Below, one piece after another: positions 1-5,756 of a stretch of 9,866 nt of DNA. A program made the position numbers and the translations under genes. The notes beneath the pieces are model-generated. The model was not told the DNA's origin. It did not search any database and saw only the letters and a program-made list of their open reading frames with translations. Position 1 is the first letter of the stretch. Every line of letters starts with the position of its first letter. This stretch comes from JAMQKA01 sp043951865 (GTDB lineage Bacteria; Bacteroidota; Rhodothermia; Balneolales; Balneolaceae), in contig NZ_JBINJF010000055.1 in NCBI RefSeq assembly GCF_043951865.1, forward strand, positions 1 to 9,866, in the 5' to 3' direction.

Positions 1-46
1 TGTGAGAATTAACATCCCTAAGATATTGAATATCAAGCGTTTGCAT
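1..46 (-). CDS. Possible 5' end of an unidentified gene running off the window
   Basis: An ATG on the minus strand at 46 opens a frame that stays open to the left edge (MQTLDIQYLRDVNSH). An AAGAAAGG stretch lies directly upstream, closer to the start than usual for a ribosome binding site. Fifteen residues are too few to identify a family, and an open frame of this length is common by chance. It is listed because the long gene-free stretch between it and the tRNA would fit a gene start here. Product unknown. Confidence 0.22.
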   Translation of the reverse strand, partial: MQTLDIQYLRDVNSH

Positions 47-390
47 GGCCTTTCTTAGTTTAAAATTGTTAAAATCCTAACCCCTAAACGCGTTAATTAT
101 AAAAGGCATATAAGTCATCAGACACGCGCTTCTATATGTCTAAGTGCCTTCCGTCCTATCTATCACCCAGTATAACGAGCATCAAAACTCTGACTGAAAT
201 ATTTGCGATTATTTGATGAGTACGAGTTGGCACTCAATCAGCTGTAGTCCATCCAAATGTAATTCCACGCACAGAATTTCAGGGGATTTCACAAAAATAT
301 TTCGAGCGTATAAACAATTTTGTTGTCCCCCTGTTGTCCCCCTGTTGTCCCCAGCCAATTCAGATGTGAAAAATAGGTCGGATTTCGACC
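47..390. other. Gene-free AT-rich stretch beyond the tRNA-Asp 3' end
   Basis: I see no convincing gene. A 72-codon plus-strand frame (213-431) has no recognisable domain, is rich in Ser and Cys, and runs into the tRNA terminator. A 27-codon minus-strand frame (209-292, GTG start) has no ribosome binding site. The only distinct structure is the tandem repeat at 320-352, described separately. Confidence 0.6.
320..352. repeat. Three tandem 11-base direct repeats (YTGTTGTCCCC)
   Basis: The units at 320-330, 331-341 and 342-352 are identical except for the first base of the first copy (T instead of C). They abut without spacers, so this is not a CRISPR array. They lie about 85 bases beyond the 3' end of tRNA-Asp, past its terminator. 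Short direct repeats near a tRNA 3' end are known as arm-type integrase binding sites in integrated elements, but no integrase gene is visible here, so that reading is inference. Replication slippage could also give such a triplet. Confidence 0.75.
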
Positions 391-430
391 AAATAAATAA
401 GCCCTTAACTCATTGCGAGTCAAGGGCTTA
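391..430 (-). terminator. Rho-independent terminator of tRNA-Asp
   Basis: An inverted repeat runs from 398 to 430: TAAGCCCTTAACTC and GAGTCAAGGGCTTA flank the five-base loop ATTGC, with one internal mismatch. Read on the minus strand it begins about nine bases after the tRNA 3' end and leads into a T-rich tail (TTATTTATTT). Position and orientation fit termination of the tRNA transcript. The tail is interrupted by A residues, so termination may not be complete. Confidence 0.8.
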
Positions 431-438
431 GGGTTTTG

Positions 439-512
439 CGATCCGGACGAGATTCGAACTCGCGACCTCCTGCGTGACAGGCAGGCGTTCTAACCAGCTG
501 AACTACCGGACC
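439..512 (-). tRNA. tRNA-Asp (anticodon GTC)
   Basis: The minus strand folds as a complete cloverleaf. The acceptor stem pairs GGTCCGG with CCGGATC, with a G-U wobble at 2-71. The D-arm contains AGCTGGTTAGA, the anticodon stem CCTGC/GCAGG holds the loop CTGTCAC with anticodon GTC, and the T-arm has the TTCGAAT loop. The discriminator base at 439 is G, the usual base for tRNA-Asp. The 3' CCA is not encoded (the next bases read CA after the discriminator), so it would be added by the CCA-adding enzyme. A promoter and a terminator of its own suggest a single-gene transcription unit. Confidence 0.97.
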
Positions 513-580
513 GTATGATAATTACTAAATTAATTTCAAAAGGCTATATGTAATCATTACTCCTGCCGTTTTGAGAGCTT

Positions 581-612
581 CAAATATAACGTTCTTATCG
601 GTCCTATGTCAA
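581..612 (-). promoter_or_regulatory. Promoter for tRNA-Asp
   Basis: On the minus strand TTGACA (607-612) is followed after 18 bases by TATATTTG (581-588). The downstream element matches the TAnnTTTG -7 box of the primary sigma factor in Bacteroidota and relatives. It lies about 70 bases upstream of the mature tRNA 5' end, leaving room for a leader removed by RNase P. It is the cleanest promoter in the window. Confidence 0.7.
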
Positions 613-661
613 GATAAAATTCAAATAAAATATATTCGAAAAGAAAGAAAATTCAGTTATA

Positions 662-1084
662 ATGAGGGTAAAGATAGAAAGCGCCATGATGAATCTAACG
701 CCATCATTTACTGAAGTTTCTCACAACGTAGAAGTTGAGGTCCGACCGCTCTATCTTGAAGACAAATCGAATCCTGTAGAGCGTAAACACGTCTTTGTCT
801 ATTTTATTACAATCCGGAACCGGGGAGAAGGGAGCCTGCAGCTTTTAAAAAGACACTGGCTGATACAAGATTCTATTGGCCAAACATACGAGGTCGACGG
901 CGACGGGGTGGTTGGCAAGAGACCGATTATTGAGCCGGGAACATCGTTTGAGTATAACAGTTCGTGCGTACTCAAATCATACAGCGGGGTGATGGAGGGG
1001 TATTACGTTATGGAACATGAGGAGTACGGAACCATCAAAGTGAATATCCCGAGATTTGCGCTTCGTGCGCACCGCTTAAACTAG
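662..1084 (+). CDS. apaG: ApaG-family protein (DUF525)
   Basis: This is a 140-residue protein consisting of one ApaG domain, a small immunoglobulin-like beta-sandwich. Family hallmarks are visible: the core strand VFVYFITIRN (44-53), the WLI stretch (66-68), the loop GDGVVG (80-85) followed by a Pro-Gly turn (92-93), and the late PRF segment (130-132). ApaG was linked genetically to Co2+/Mg2+ efflux in enterobacteria; its biochemical role is unsettled, and related domains occur in F-box proteins. A second ATG at 686 (residue 9) would give 132 residues, nearer the usual 125-130, and has a purine-rich GATAGAAAG stretch upstream, so the true start may be 686. It is divergent from tRNA-Asp and convergent with the peroxidase gene. 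No close functional partner is visible. Confidence 0.93.
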   Translation: MRVKIESAMMNLTPSFTEVSHNVEVEVRPLYLEDKSNPVERKHVFVYFITIRNRGEGSLQLLKRHWLIQDSIGQTYEVDGDGVVGKRPIIEPGTSFEYNSSCVLKSYSGVMEGYYVMEHEEYGTIKVNIPRFALRAHRLN

Positions 1085-1129
1085 TAGCATTTTTCGGCGC
1101 GGGACTGCGAGACTGGGAAATGATTTTAT

Positions 1130-1166
1130 AAAAAAGGAGGGCCGCAAGTATCAGTTGCGGCCCTCT
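1130..1166 (-). terminator. Rho-independent terminator of the glutathione peroxidase gene
   Basis: A perfect 11-bp GC-rich stem, GAGGGCCGCAA (1137-1147) with TTGCGGCCCTC (1155-1165), encloses a seven-base loop. Read on the minus strand it is followed by CC, six T residues and then ATAAAA. It starts about 35 bases after the peroxidase stop codon. In the other direction the stem has no T-run, so it should act mainly on the minus strand although apaG also ends nearby. A C-rich stretch lies between the stop codon and the stem. Confidence 0.92.
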
Positions 1167-1200
1167 GTCGGGATGGTGATGGGATGTTAGGGATAGATTC

Positions 1201-1752
1201 TTATATCTTTAACGCTTCATCAAGTGCATTTATTATAGTGTCGCTTTGCGGTTTTACATCACTTCGAAAGCGGTGCAGTAACTTTCCATCTTTACCAATC
1301 AAAAACTTTTCAAAATTCCATTTGATCTCGCCAGTAAAATCAGGGTTATCTTGACTGGTTAAATAATCAAATAGTGGATTAATATCGTTCCCTTTTACTG
1401 AGATCTTGGAAAACATCGGGAACGTAACTCCGTAATTTGCCTTACAAAACTTTTTTATCTGGTCATCCGTTCCAGGTTCCTGTCCTCCAAAATTATTCGC
1501 AGGGAAACCCAAAACTACAACTCCTTTGTCTTTATATTTCTCATAAAGAGCTTGCAACCCTTCGTACTGAGGAGTATATCCGCATTCGGAAGCGGTATTA
1601 ACAATTAAAAGAACATTACCTTCAAACTGTTTTAGGGGGATCTTTTCTCCTTCAATATTATTAAGTTCAAAATCGTGTACGGAATCTGTTGTTTTATCCG
1701 TTCCTGAAAAACTCACTAACGAAACAATCAATAAAATTAAAAGAGACTTCAT
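1201..1752 (-). CDS. Secreted glutathione peroxidase family protein (Cys type)
   Basis: This 183-residue thiol peroxidase of the GPx family reduces hydrogen or organic hydroperoxides. The peroxidatic cysteine is Cys57 in NTASECGYTPQ. The remaining active-site residues are Gln91 (FPANNFGGQEPG) and Trp145-Asn146 (KWNFEKFLIG). Cys103 sits where Cys-type GPx proteins carry the resolving cysteine, so thioredoxin is a more likely reductant than glutathione (family knowledge plus inference). Residues 1-17 are a hydrophobic signal peptide without a lipobox cysteine, predicting export to the periplasm, whereas many bacterial homologues such as BtuE-type proteins are shorter at the N-terminus. The start ATG follows an AAAAGGGG ribosome binding site. 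The gene has its own terminator and is divergent from the outer-membrane protein gene. Confidence 0.94.
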   Translation of the reverse strand: MKSLLILLIVSLVSFSGTDKTTDSVHDFELNNIEGEKIPLKQFEGNVLLIVNTASECGYTPQYEGLQALYEKYKDKGVVVLGFPANNFGGQEPGTDDQIKKFCKANYGVTFPMFSKISVKGNDINPLFDYLTSQDNPDFTGEIKWNFEKFLIGKDGKLLHRFRSDVKPQSDTIINALDEALKI

Positions 1753-1779
1753 AAGTTTGACCCCTTTTGTTCAACGCTG

Positions 1780-1813
1780 AAAGTATAAGGTTTAAATGTG
1801 AATATTACATGAA
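1780..1813 (-). promoter_or_regulatory. Candidate promoter for the peroxidase gene
   Basis: On the minus strand TATACTTT (1780-1787) resembles the -7 box, with TTCATG (1808-1813) 20 bases upstream as a poor -33 match. It lies in the 70-base divergent spacer and would leave a leader of about 20 bases. I could not pick a convincing promoter for the plus-strand gene from the same spacer. Confidence 0.28.
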
Positions 1814-1822
1814 GAGTTCCCA

Positions 1823-2590
1823 ATGAAATATAATTTCCGCGAAAATCGTAAGTATTCCGTTCTTTTATTATTTATATCACTGTTGATGCCCCTGTCTATT
1901 ACTGAAGAAGCGCGTGCCCAGATGTTTTCCGTAGAGGAGAATGAACCGGTGCGGGAGCGTTCATTAATACCGCCAAATGCCGTTTACCTGGGGTTGGAGC
2001 CGGTTGAGTTCACCTACCGGGGAGATGTCTCGAATGCCAATAGCGGAGCCTACGCCTTTGACGGCCCGCTATTGCGAATGCGATTTGAGACCTACGGGTT
2101 CGAAGCGTATATAGGGGTAGGAGGTCGGTTGACCGGCATCGATGACATAGGGTATTTTGATGCCGGGGCCAAAGCTGTGCGAGGATTGCGCCTCGTCCGC
2201 CAACCAGGCTTTCAGTTTCAGATTCCACTGCAGATAAAATCAAGTATTAATACGGTGACCAACAACCAGGGTGTGGCCGGCGATGCACAGTTCCGGCAGG
2301 GAACCCTGGAATTCGGCGCGGGTGCGCAGGTGAATGCCCGACTGGGACAACAGGTTCGAATCTCCGCTGCGGCGATTCCAAATTACGGGTTCTCTTTTGC
2401 AACAGGCGGTATCTTCGGGGGACAAATTTATGAGCTGGAAACTAAGAGTCGGCTTTACGTAGACCGGGTATTCGGCGATGTGGGAATCACGGCCGGCTGG
2501 GATTACGGATTTAAGCGGTTTGATGTTGAAGAAAATGAGTTCGATTACAATCTTCGGTCATACAGTTTCATTATTGGAATAACGTTTTAA
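1823..2590 (+). CDS. Predicted outer-membrane beta-barrel protein
   Basis: The 255-residue product has a long signal peptide: a basic N-terminus (KYNFRENRK), a hydrophobic core (about 12-25), and a predicted cleavage after Ala32 in ARA-Q. The mature part alternates polar and hydrophobic residues in many short strands (for example AYIGVGGRL, GTLEFGAGAQVNARL, RISAAAIPNYGF) and ends in FIIGITF. A terminal aromatic residue on the last strand is the usual signal for the BAM assembly machinery. It is therefore probably a small barrel of roughly 8-12 strands. I recognise no specific family or substrate. It is the first gene of a plus-strand trio, nine bases ahead of the next start, suggesting cotranscription. 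The upstream GAAGAG gives a weak ribosome binding site. Confidence 0.8.
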   Translation: MKYNFRENRKYSVLLLFISLLMPLSITEEARAQMFSVEENEPVRERSLIPPNAVYLGLEPVEFTYRGDVSNANSGAYAFDGPLLRMRFETYGFEAYIGVGGRLTGIDDIGYFDAGAKAVRGLRLVRQPGFQFQIPLQIKSSINTVTNNQGVAGDAQFRQGTLEFGAGAQVNARLGQQVRISAAAIPNYGFSFATGGIFGGQIYELETKSRLYVDRVFGDVGITAGWDYGFKRFDVEENEFDYNLRSYSFIIGITF

Positions 2591-2599
2591 GTTGATAGC

Positions 2600-2905
2600 A
2601 TGAAATCGGAAAAGCTACTTCTTGAGCTAGAGCAACTTGTGGAACAGGCCGGGTATGAAATACGCAAAGAGCGGGGTACATTTCGCGGCGACCACTGTAT
2701 TGTGGAGGGTGAGAAGCTTGTTGTCATCAACAGGAATCGCCCGGTTGAGTTGCAGGTGGGTATTCTGGCGCGTGTACTTCAAAAGCTGAACATGCAGGAT
2801 ACCTACATAAAACCGGTTGTCCGGAAACACCTGGAGGAGCTTTGGGATCGGTTCAACCGGTTTGGGGAAAAAGAAATGGATGAACTCGACTTTGACCAGG
2901 AATAA
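2600..2905 (+). CDS. Uncharacterised 101-residue protein between OMP and PhnP-like genes
   Basis: I do not recognise a named family. The protein is charged and mostly helical by eye: a helix at 1-17 (KSEKLLLELEQLVEQAG), a short strand-rich middle with FRGDHCIVEGEKLVVINRNRP (about 28-48), a hydrophobic helix (VGILARVLQKL), and an acidic tail (EKEMDELDFDQE). There is no signal peptide or membrane segment, so it should be cytoplasmic. The middle (a Gly-Asp-His-Cys turn, then a beta hairpin) could bind a ligand or metal, but that is speculation. It starts nine bases after the barrel gene, and its stop codon overlaps the next start by one base, so translation is probably coupled to the hydrolase. 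The real-gene call rests on this packing and the clean composition. Confidence 0.82.
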   Translation: MKSEKLLLELEQLVEQAGYEIRKERGTFRGDHCIVEGEKLVVINRNRPVELQVGILARVLQKLNMQDTYIKPVVRKHLEELWDRFNRFGEKEMDELDFDQE

Positions 2906-3666
2906 TGAAATTTACTTTTCTAGGTACCGGAACATCTATGGGCGTCCCCACAGCCGGGGGTTTTGGCAGTGAACGTTTAAAGGGGGATCCGCGTGATGAA
3001 CGCTGGCGCTGCTCGGCCTGGATCGAGACAGAGCAATCTTCGATTGTGATCGATACGGGGCCGGAATTTCGCCTGCAGACCCTGCGGGCGGGTATTACCC
3101 GGGTGGATGCTGTCCTGATTACCCATGAGCATATGGATCATATCTCCGGACTAGATGATCTGCGCCCTTTTTGCTATAAACAAAAGCAGACCATACCGGT
3201 TTATACCTCCCAAACCTGTAAAGAATCGATCAAACGAAGGTTTGAATATATGTTCGGACCGGACCGGTACCCGGGGGCTACCTCGGTTGAACTGAATGTG
3301 ATTGAAGACTCGTTCCAGTTTCAGGATCTGAGAATCACCCCGTTGCCTGCCAACCACGGCAAGGTGGATGTGCTGGGTTTCAGGGTGGGGAATATATCCT
3401 ACCTTACCGATGTAAAGGAGATTCCTGAATCTACCGAGAAGTTGATCAAAGGTTCAGAAGTGATGGTGCTGAGCGGACTTCGCTGGAAACCGGAGCACCC
3501 TACGCATATGACCATTCCCGAGGCCGTAGAGAAGGCTACGAAACTGGAAATTCCCCGTACCTATCTGATCCACATGAACTCCAGGGTCAATCACAAACAG
3601 AGCAATGAGCGCCTGCCGGAGCATGTACGCCTGGCATACGATCAGCTAATATTGGAAGTGGATTAG
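2905..3666 (+). CDS. PhnP-like metallo-beta-lactamase-fold hydrolase
   Basis: This 253-residue protein belongs to the MBL superfamily, close to the PhnP/cyclic phosphodiesterase branch, whose members hydrolyse phosphodiester bonds using two metal ions. It opens with the branch signature FLGTGTSMGVP (4-14). Metal ligands are visible: His74, His76, Asp78 and His79 in THEHMDH, His151 in ANHGKVDVLGF, Asp169 in YLTDVKEIP, and His223 in YLIHMNS. His201 in THMTIPEA resembles the HLSHEEA-type segment of PhnP. The cysteines that bind a structural zinc in E. coli PhnP are not evident here. The substrate is unknown, and there are no C-P lyase genes nearby, so phosphonate metabolism is unlikely. There is no signal peptide. 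Its ATG overlaps the preceding stop codon by one base. Confidence 0.9.
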   Translation: MKFTFLGTGTSMGVPTAGGFGSERLKGDPRDERWRCSAWIETEQSSIVIDTGPEFRLQTLRAGITRVDAVLITHEHMDHISGLDDLRPFCYKQKQTIPVYTSQTCKESIKRRFEYMFGPDRYPGATSVELNVIEDSFQFQDLRITPLPANHGKVDVLGFRVGNISYLTDVKEIPESTEKLIKGSEVMVLSGLRWKPEHPTHMTIPEAVEKATKLEIPRTYLIHMNSRVNHKQSNERLPEHVRLAYDQLILEVD

Positions 3667-3698
3667 TCTGGAGTTCATGTGGATCAGATAGGTACGGG
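3554..3698. repeat. Perfect 31-base inverted repeat spanning the hydrolase gene end
   Basis: Bases 3554-3584, coding for the segment around His223 of the hydrolase, recur exactly in inverted orientation at 3668-3698, beginning one base after the stop codon. The arms are 83 bases apart. An mRNA could form a 31-bp hairpin burying the last quarter of the gene. The match ends sharply on both sides. It does not look like a standard terminator, since the stem is inside coding sequence and no T-run follows. A templated inverted duplication (polymerase template switch) or an assembly/amplification chimera would both produce it. Confidence 0.95.
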
Positions 3699-3761
3699 CA
3701 CCGCGTTGCCACCGCTTCAATGGTAGTGTTAAACCTGCGGTGTGAGTCCGGAACGGGTGCC
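3697..3761. other. Long imperfect stem-loop between convergent genes
   Basis: GGCACC (3697-3702) pairs with GGTGCC (3756-3761), CGTT (3704-3707) with AACG (3752-3755), and CACCGC (3710-3715) with GCGGTG (3737-3742), with small bulges and a 21-base loop. It fills the space between the hydrolase gene and the stop codon of the convergent manC gene. It has no T-run on either side, so it is not a classic terminator, but it could protect both mRNA 3' ends. It partly overlaps the inverted repeat. Confidence 0.5.
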
Positions 3762-4837
3762 TACAGAAAGGATTTTGTTTCTTCAGACTCCTCTAGTGCA
3801 GTCACAATTTTTTTGACTCCCTGTGCCTTGTCCAGATTACAGATCAGGATAGCCTTGTCGGTCTCCACAATCGCCAGGTTTTCAACGCCCACCAATGCAA
3901 TCATTTTGTCGCTTTGCGTTTGGACCAGGTTATTGGAAGCCTGTTCAGTCTTCAGGTGCTGTGTTTGTACGACGTTGCCATGTTCATCTTTGTCGCGTAA
4001 TTCGTAGAGAGCGGTCCAGCTGCCCACATCGTTCCAGCCGAATTTTCCGGGTACCACAAATACGGATTTAGCGTGCTCCATAATCCCGTAGTCGATAGAT
4101 ACGGAGGGGCAGTGTTCATAAAAAAGGCGGAGCGTGTCGGGGGAGTTGGGATCTGCAGTGGCGAGCTTTTTCAACTGGGTATAAATCTCAGGCTGAAAAG
4201 CCTGGAATTGTTCTATGATCGTCGTGGCTTTCCATACAAACATACCGCTGTTCCAAAGATAGTTGCCTGCACTGATAAACTCCCGGGCCTTTTGTTTGTT
4301 GGGTTTTTCAGTGAACTTATTGACTTTGCGAACATCATGACCGTTGACGGTTTCTCCGCTGTCACTGTCAAACTCAATATATCCATAGCCTGTTTCTGCC
4401 CGTTCCGGCTGAATGCCGATGGTTACCAGGCAGTCCTCTTCTGCCTTGGCAGCGGCTGCTTCAAGGATGGAGATGAAGCGTTGTTCCTGCCTGATGTAGT
4501 GATCGGCGGGTAACACCACCATGGTAGCGTCGGGGTCGCGCTGCCGCAGCAATCCCGCGGCAAAAGCTACGCAGGGCGCCGTATTCTTGGCCACCGGTTC
4601 GCCCACGATATTTTCTCCGGGAAGATCGGGCAGCTGCTGCTCTACCAGTCCTATGTATCGGTCGTTGGTAATGACCAGGATCTGTTCAACGGGGATCCGC
4701 TTCCTGATGCGGTCGGCGGTCATCTGCAGCATTGTTTTGTCGCCGAACAGGTTGAGAAATTGTTTGGGTGTTTCCCGGGTGCTTTTTGGCCAGAATCGGG
4801 TACCGGAACCCCCGGCCATAATGACGGCATGTAACAT
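3761..4837 (-). CDS. manC: Mannose-1-phosphate guanylyltransferase
   Basis: The enzyme makes GDP-mannose from mannose-1-phosphate and GTP, feeding mannose, fucose and related sugars into polysaccharides and glycoproteins. From the ATG at 4837 it has 358 residues. Visible motifs are the nucleotidyltransferase signature AGGSGTRFWPKS with ETPKQF (8-27), the PADHYI segment (110-115), the sugar-phosphate-binding FTEKP (175-179), NSGMFVW (196-202) and WNDVGSW (268-274). It is a single-domain form without the C-terminal isomerase cupin of the ~480-residue bifunctional enzymes. The frame is open to an ATG at 4915, but homologues start right at this MxAVIMAGGSG strand, so the extra 26 residues are probably leader; no start has a strong ribosome binding site. 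It is convergent with the hydrolase gene. No other sugar-nucleotide genes lie nearby. Confidence 0.93.
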   Translation of the reverse strand: MLHAVIMAGGSGTRFWPKSTRETPKQFLNLFGDKTMLQMTADRIRKRIPVEQILVITNDRYIGLVEQQLPDLPGENIVGEPVAKNTAPCVAFAAGLLRQRDPDATMVVLPADHYIRQEQRFISILEAAAAKAEEDCLVTIGIQPERAETGYGYIEFDSDSGETVNGHDVRKVNKFTEKPNKQKAREFISAGNYLWNSGMFVWKATTIIEQFQAFQPEIYTQLKKLATADPNSPDTLRLFYEHCPSVSIDYGIMEHAKSVFVVPGKFGWNDVGSWTALYELRDKDEHGNVVQTQHLKTEQASNNLVQTQSDKMIALVGVENLAIVETDKAILICNLDKAQGVKKIVTALEESEETKSFL

Positions 4838-4950
4838 GTTAAGAAGTTGAATATTGGGTTTTAGCATCCGCGCAGGGCGGAAAAGTTGATTGAGTTGAAG
4901 GTAGGGAATTGACACGGAATAATGAAGCAGACAATGGAGTGATGAAGCAG

Positions 4951-4985
4951 TAAATAAAAAGGTCCTGCTTTTACACAGGACCTTT
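4951..4985 (-). terminator. Rho-independent terminator of the fasciclin-domain gene
   Basis: AAAGGTCCTG (4958-4967) and CAGGACCTTT (4976-4985) form a 10-bp stem with the loop CTTTTACA. Read on the minus strand the stem runs into a T-run (TTTTTATTTA). It sits about 32 bases after the fasciclin stop codon and separates that gene from manC, which therefore needs its own promoter in the following 115 bases. The spacer before the stem is C-rich, as at the peroxidase terminator. Confidence 0.9.
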
Positions 4986-5017
4986 GAGGGTTTGGGATGG
5001 GATGGTAGGTTGAGAAC

Positions 5018-5449
5018 TTAGTTTTGTTTTTTGGGCTGTACCACATTTTCCACTACATGAACCACCCCATTTGAGGCTTCAACATCTCCCTCCTTAACCG
5101 GTGCGCCGGTATTGGGTTCTACTTCATCAGATCCAAGGGTTCCCCTGAACAGATGGGTTATGACCACATTTTGCAGCTGATCGGGATTTTCTTTCAACTG
5201 GTCAGTGTCAATACCCGATTTTTCAAAAGCTTCATCGGTTGGGGCGATAACGGTAAAAGGCCCTTCCTGGGTGAGCAACTCCGGTAACTGTGTTTCTGCC
5301 AGTAACTCGGAAAACGTACTAAGCTCATTATTGGAGTTTACCACCTCCATAACCGTATCGTCCTGGGCCTGTACATTATTTATGCCGATACCGATAGCTA
5401 ATGTAAATACGAGAAGTCCGGTAGAGAGTATATTAAATACTTTTTTCAT
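5018..5449 (-). CDS. Secreted protein with a shortened fasciclin (FAS1) domain
   Basis: The 143-residue product has a signal peptide with predicted cleavage after Ala28 (VQA-Q) and no lipobox, so it should be periplasmic or released. The remainder is one FAS1 domain, a fold associated with adhesion and surface-matrix interactions. The H1 motif is FTVIAPTDEAF (65-75), followed by the conserved THLFRG stretch (98-103) and the H2 motif NGVVHVVENVV (127-137). Typical FAS1 domains have a central beta region of about 20-25 residues between these last two; here only about a dozen residues remain (NTGAPVKEGDVEAS). The frame is intact, so it is a compact variant rather than a pseudogene. The ATG follows a good ribosome binding site, AGGAAAAAGTT. 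It is probably monocistronic, with its own terminator. Confidence 0.9.
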   Translation of the reverse strand: MKKVFNILSTGLLVFTLAIGIGINNVQAQDDTVMEVVNSNNELSTFSELLAETQLPELLTQEGPFTVIAPTDEAFEKSGIDTDQLKENPDQLQNVVITHLFRGTLGSDEVEPNTGAPVKEGDVEASNGVVHVVENVVQPKKQN

Positions 5450-5756
5450 AACTTTTTCCTATATTTGGTTAGTCTTGGATGACAGTAAATGGCTGCCGGT
5501 TTATTGTTCAAACCGCTCTCTTCCCTTATTGTTGCTGCCTTTTAAAGCTTCTTACATTACTTAACACCGCCCCCTTGTCTTTTTATCTTTTTAACAATGT
5601 TTGTCTTTATACGGCCATTTTATGGCCGATTGCTGAGCGGCATTTTACACTACGATCCCTTTTCAATACATGAATGTGATATGAGTTGAGTCGACAGAAG
5701 TTGACTTCCTGAGTGCCAGGAACGGACAAGCTGGTAGGACGTGCTAAAATCAACTG
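5450..5756. other. Intergenic region between histidine kinase and fasciclin genes, with two hairpins
   Basis: About 300 bases without a credible gene. Two inverted repeats stand out: CGGCCAT-TTT-ATGGCCG at 5612-5628 (7-bp stem, three-base loop) and TTCCTG-AGTGC-CAGGAA at 5706-5722, which follows the kinase stop codon by about 35 bases. Neither has a T-run on the minus strand. The second could mark the 3' end of the regulator-kinase transcript, and the first could be an operator for the fasciclin gene. A poor promoter candidate for the fasciclin gene is TTGAAC followed after about 16 bases by TTTACTG on the minus strand (roughly 5486-5514). Confidence 0.5.

Noticed and set aside
209..292. A 27-codon minus-strand frame with a GTG start that looks helical
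   Set aside because: No ribosome binding site and too short to judge; chance is the simpler explanation.
320..352. Tandem repeats considered as a CRISPR remnant
   Set aside because: The units are 11 bases long and directly adjacent with no spacers.
213..431. A 72-codon plus-strand reading frame
   Set aside because: Low-complexity composition, no domain, no ribosome binding site, and it runs through the tandem repeats into the tRNA terminator.
3667..3760. The space between hydrolase and manC as a bidirectional intrinsic terminator
   Set aside because: Stems are present but there is no T-run on either strand.
4838..4915. N-terminal extension of manC to an upstream ATG
   Set aside because: Homologues start immediately before the AVIMAGGSG strand; the extra 26 residues show no signal peptide or conserved feature.
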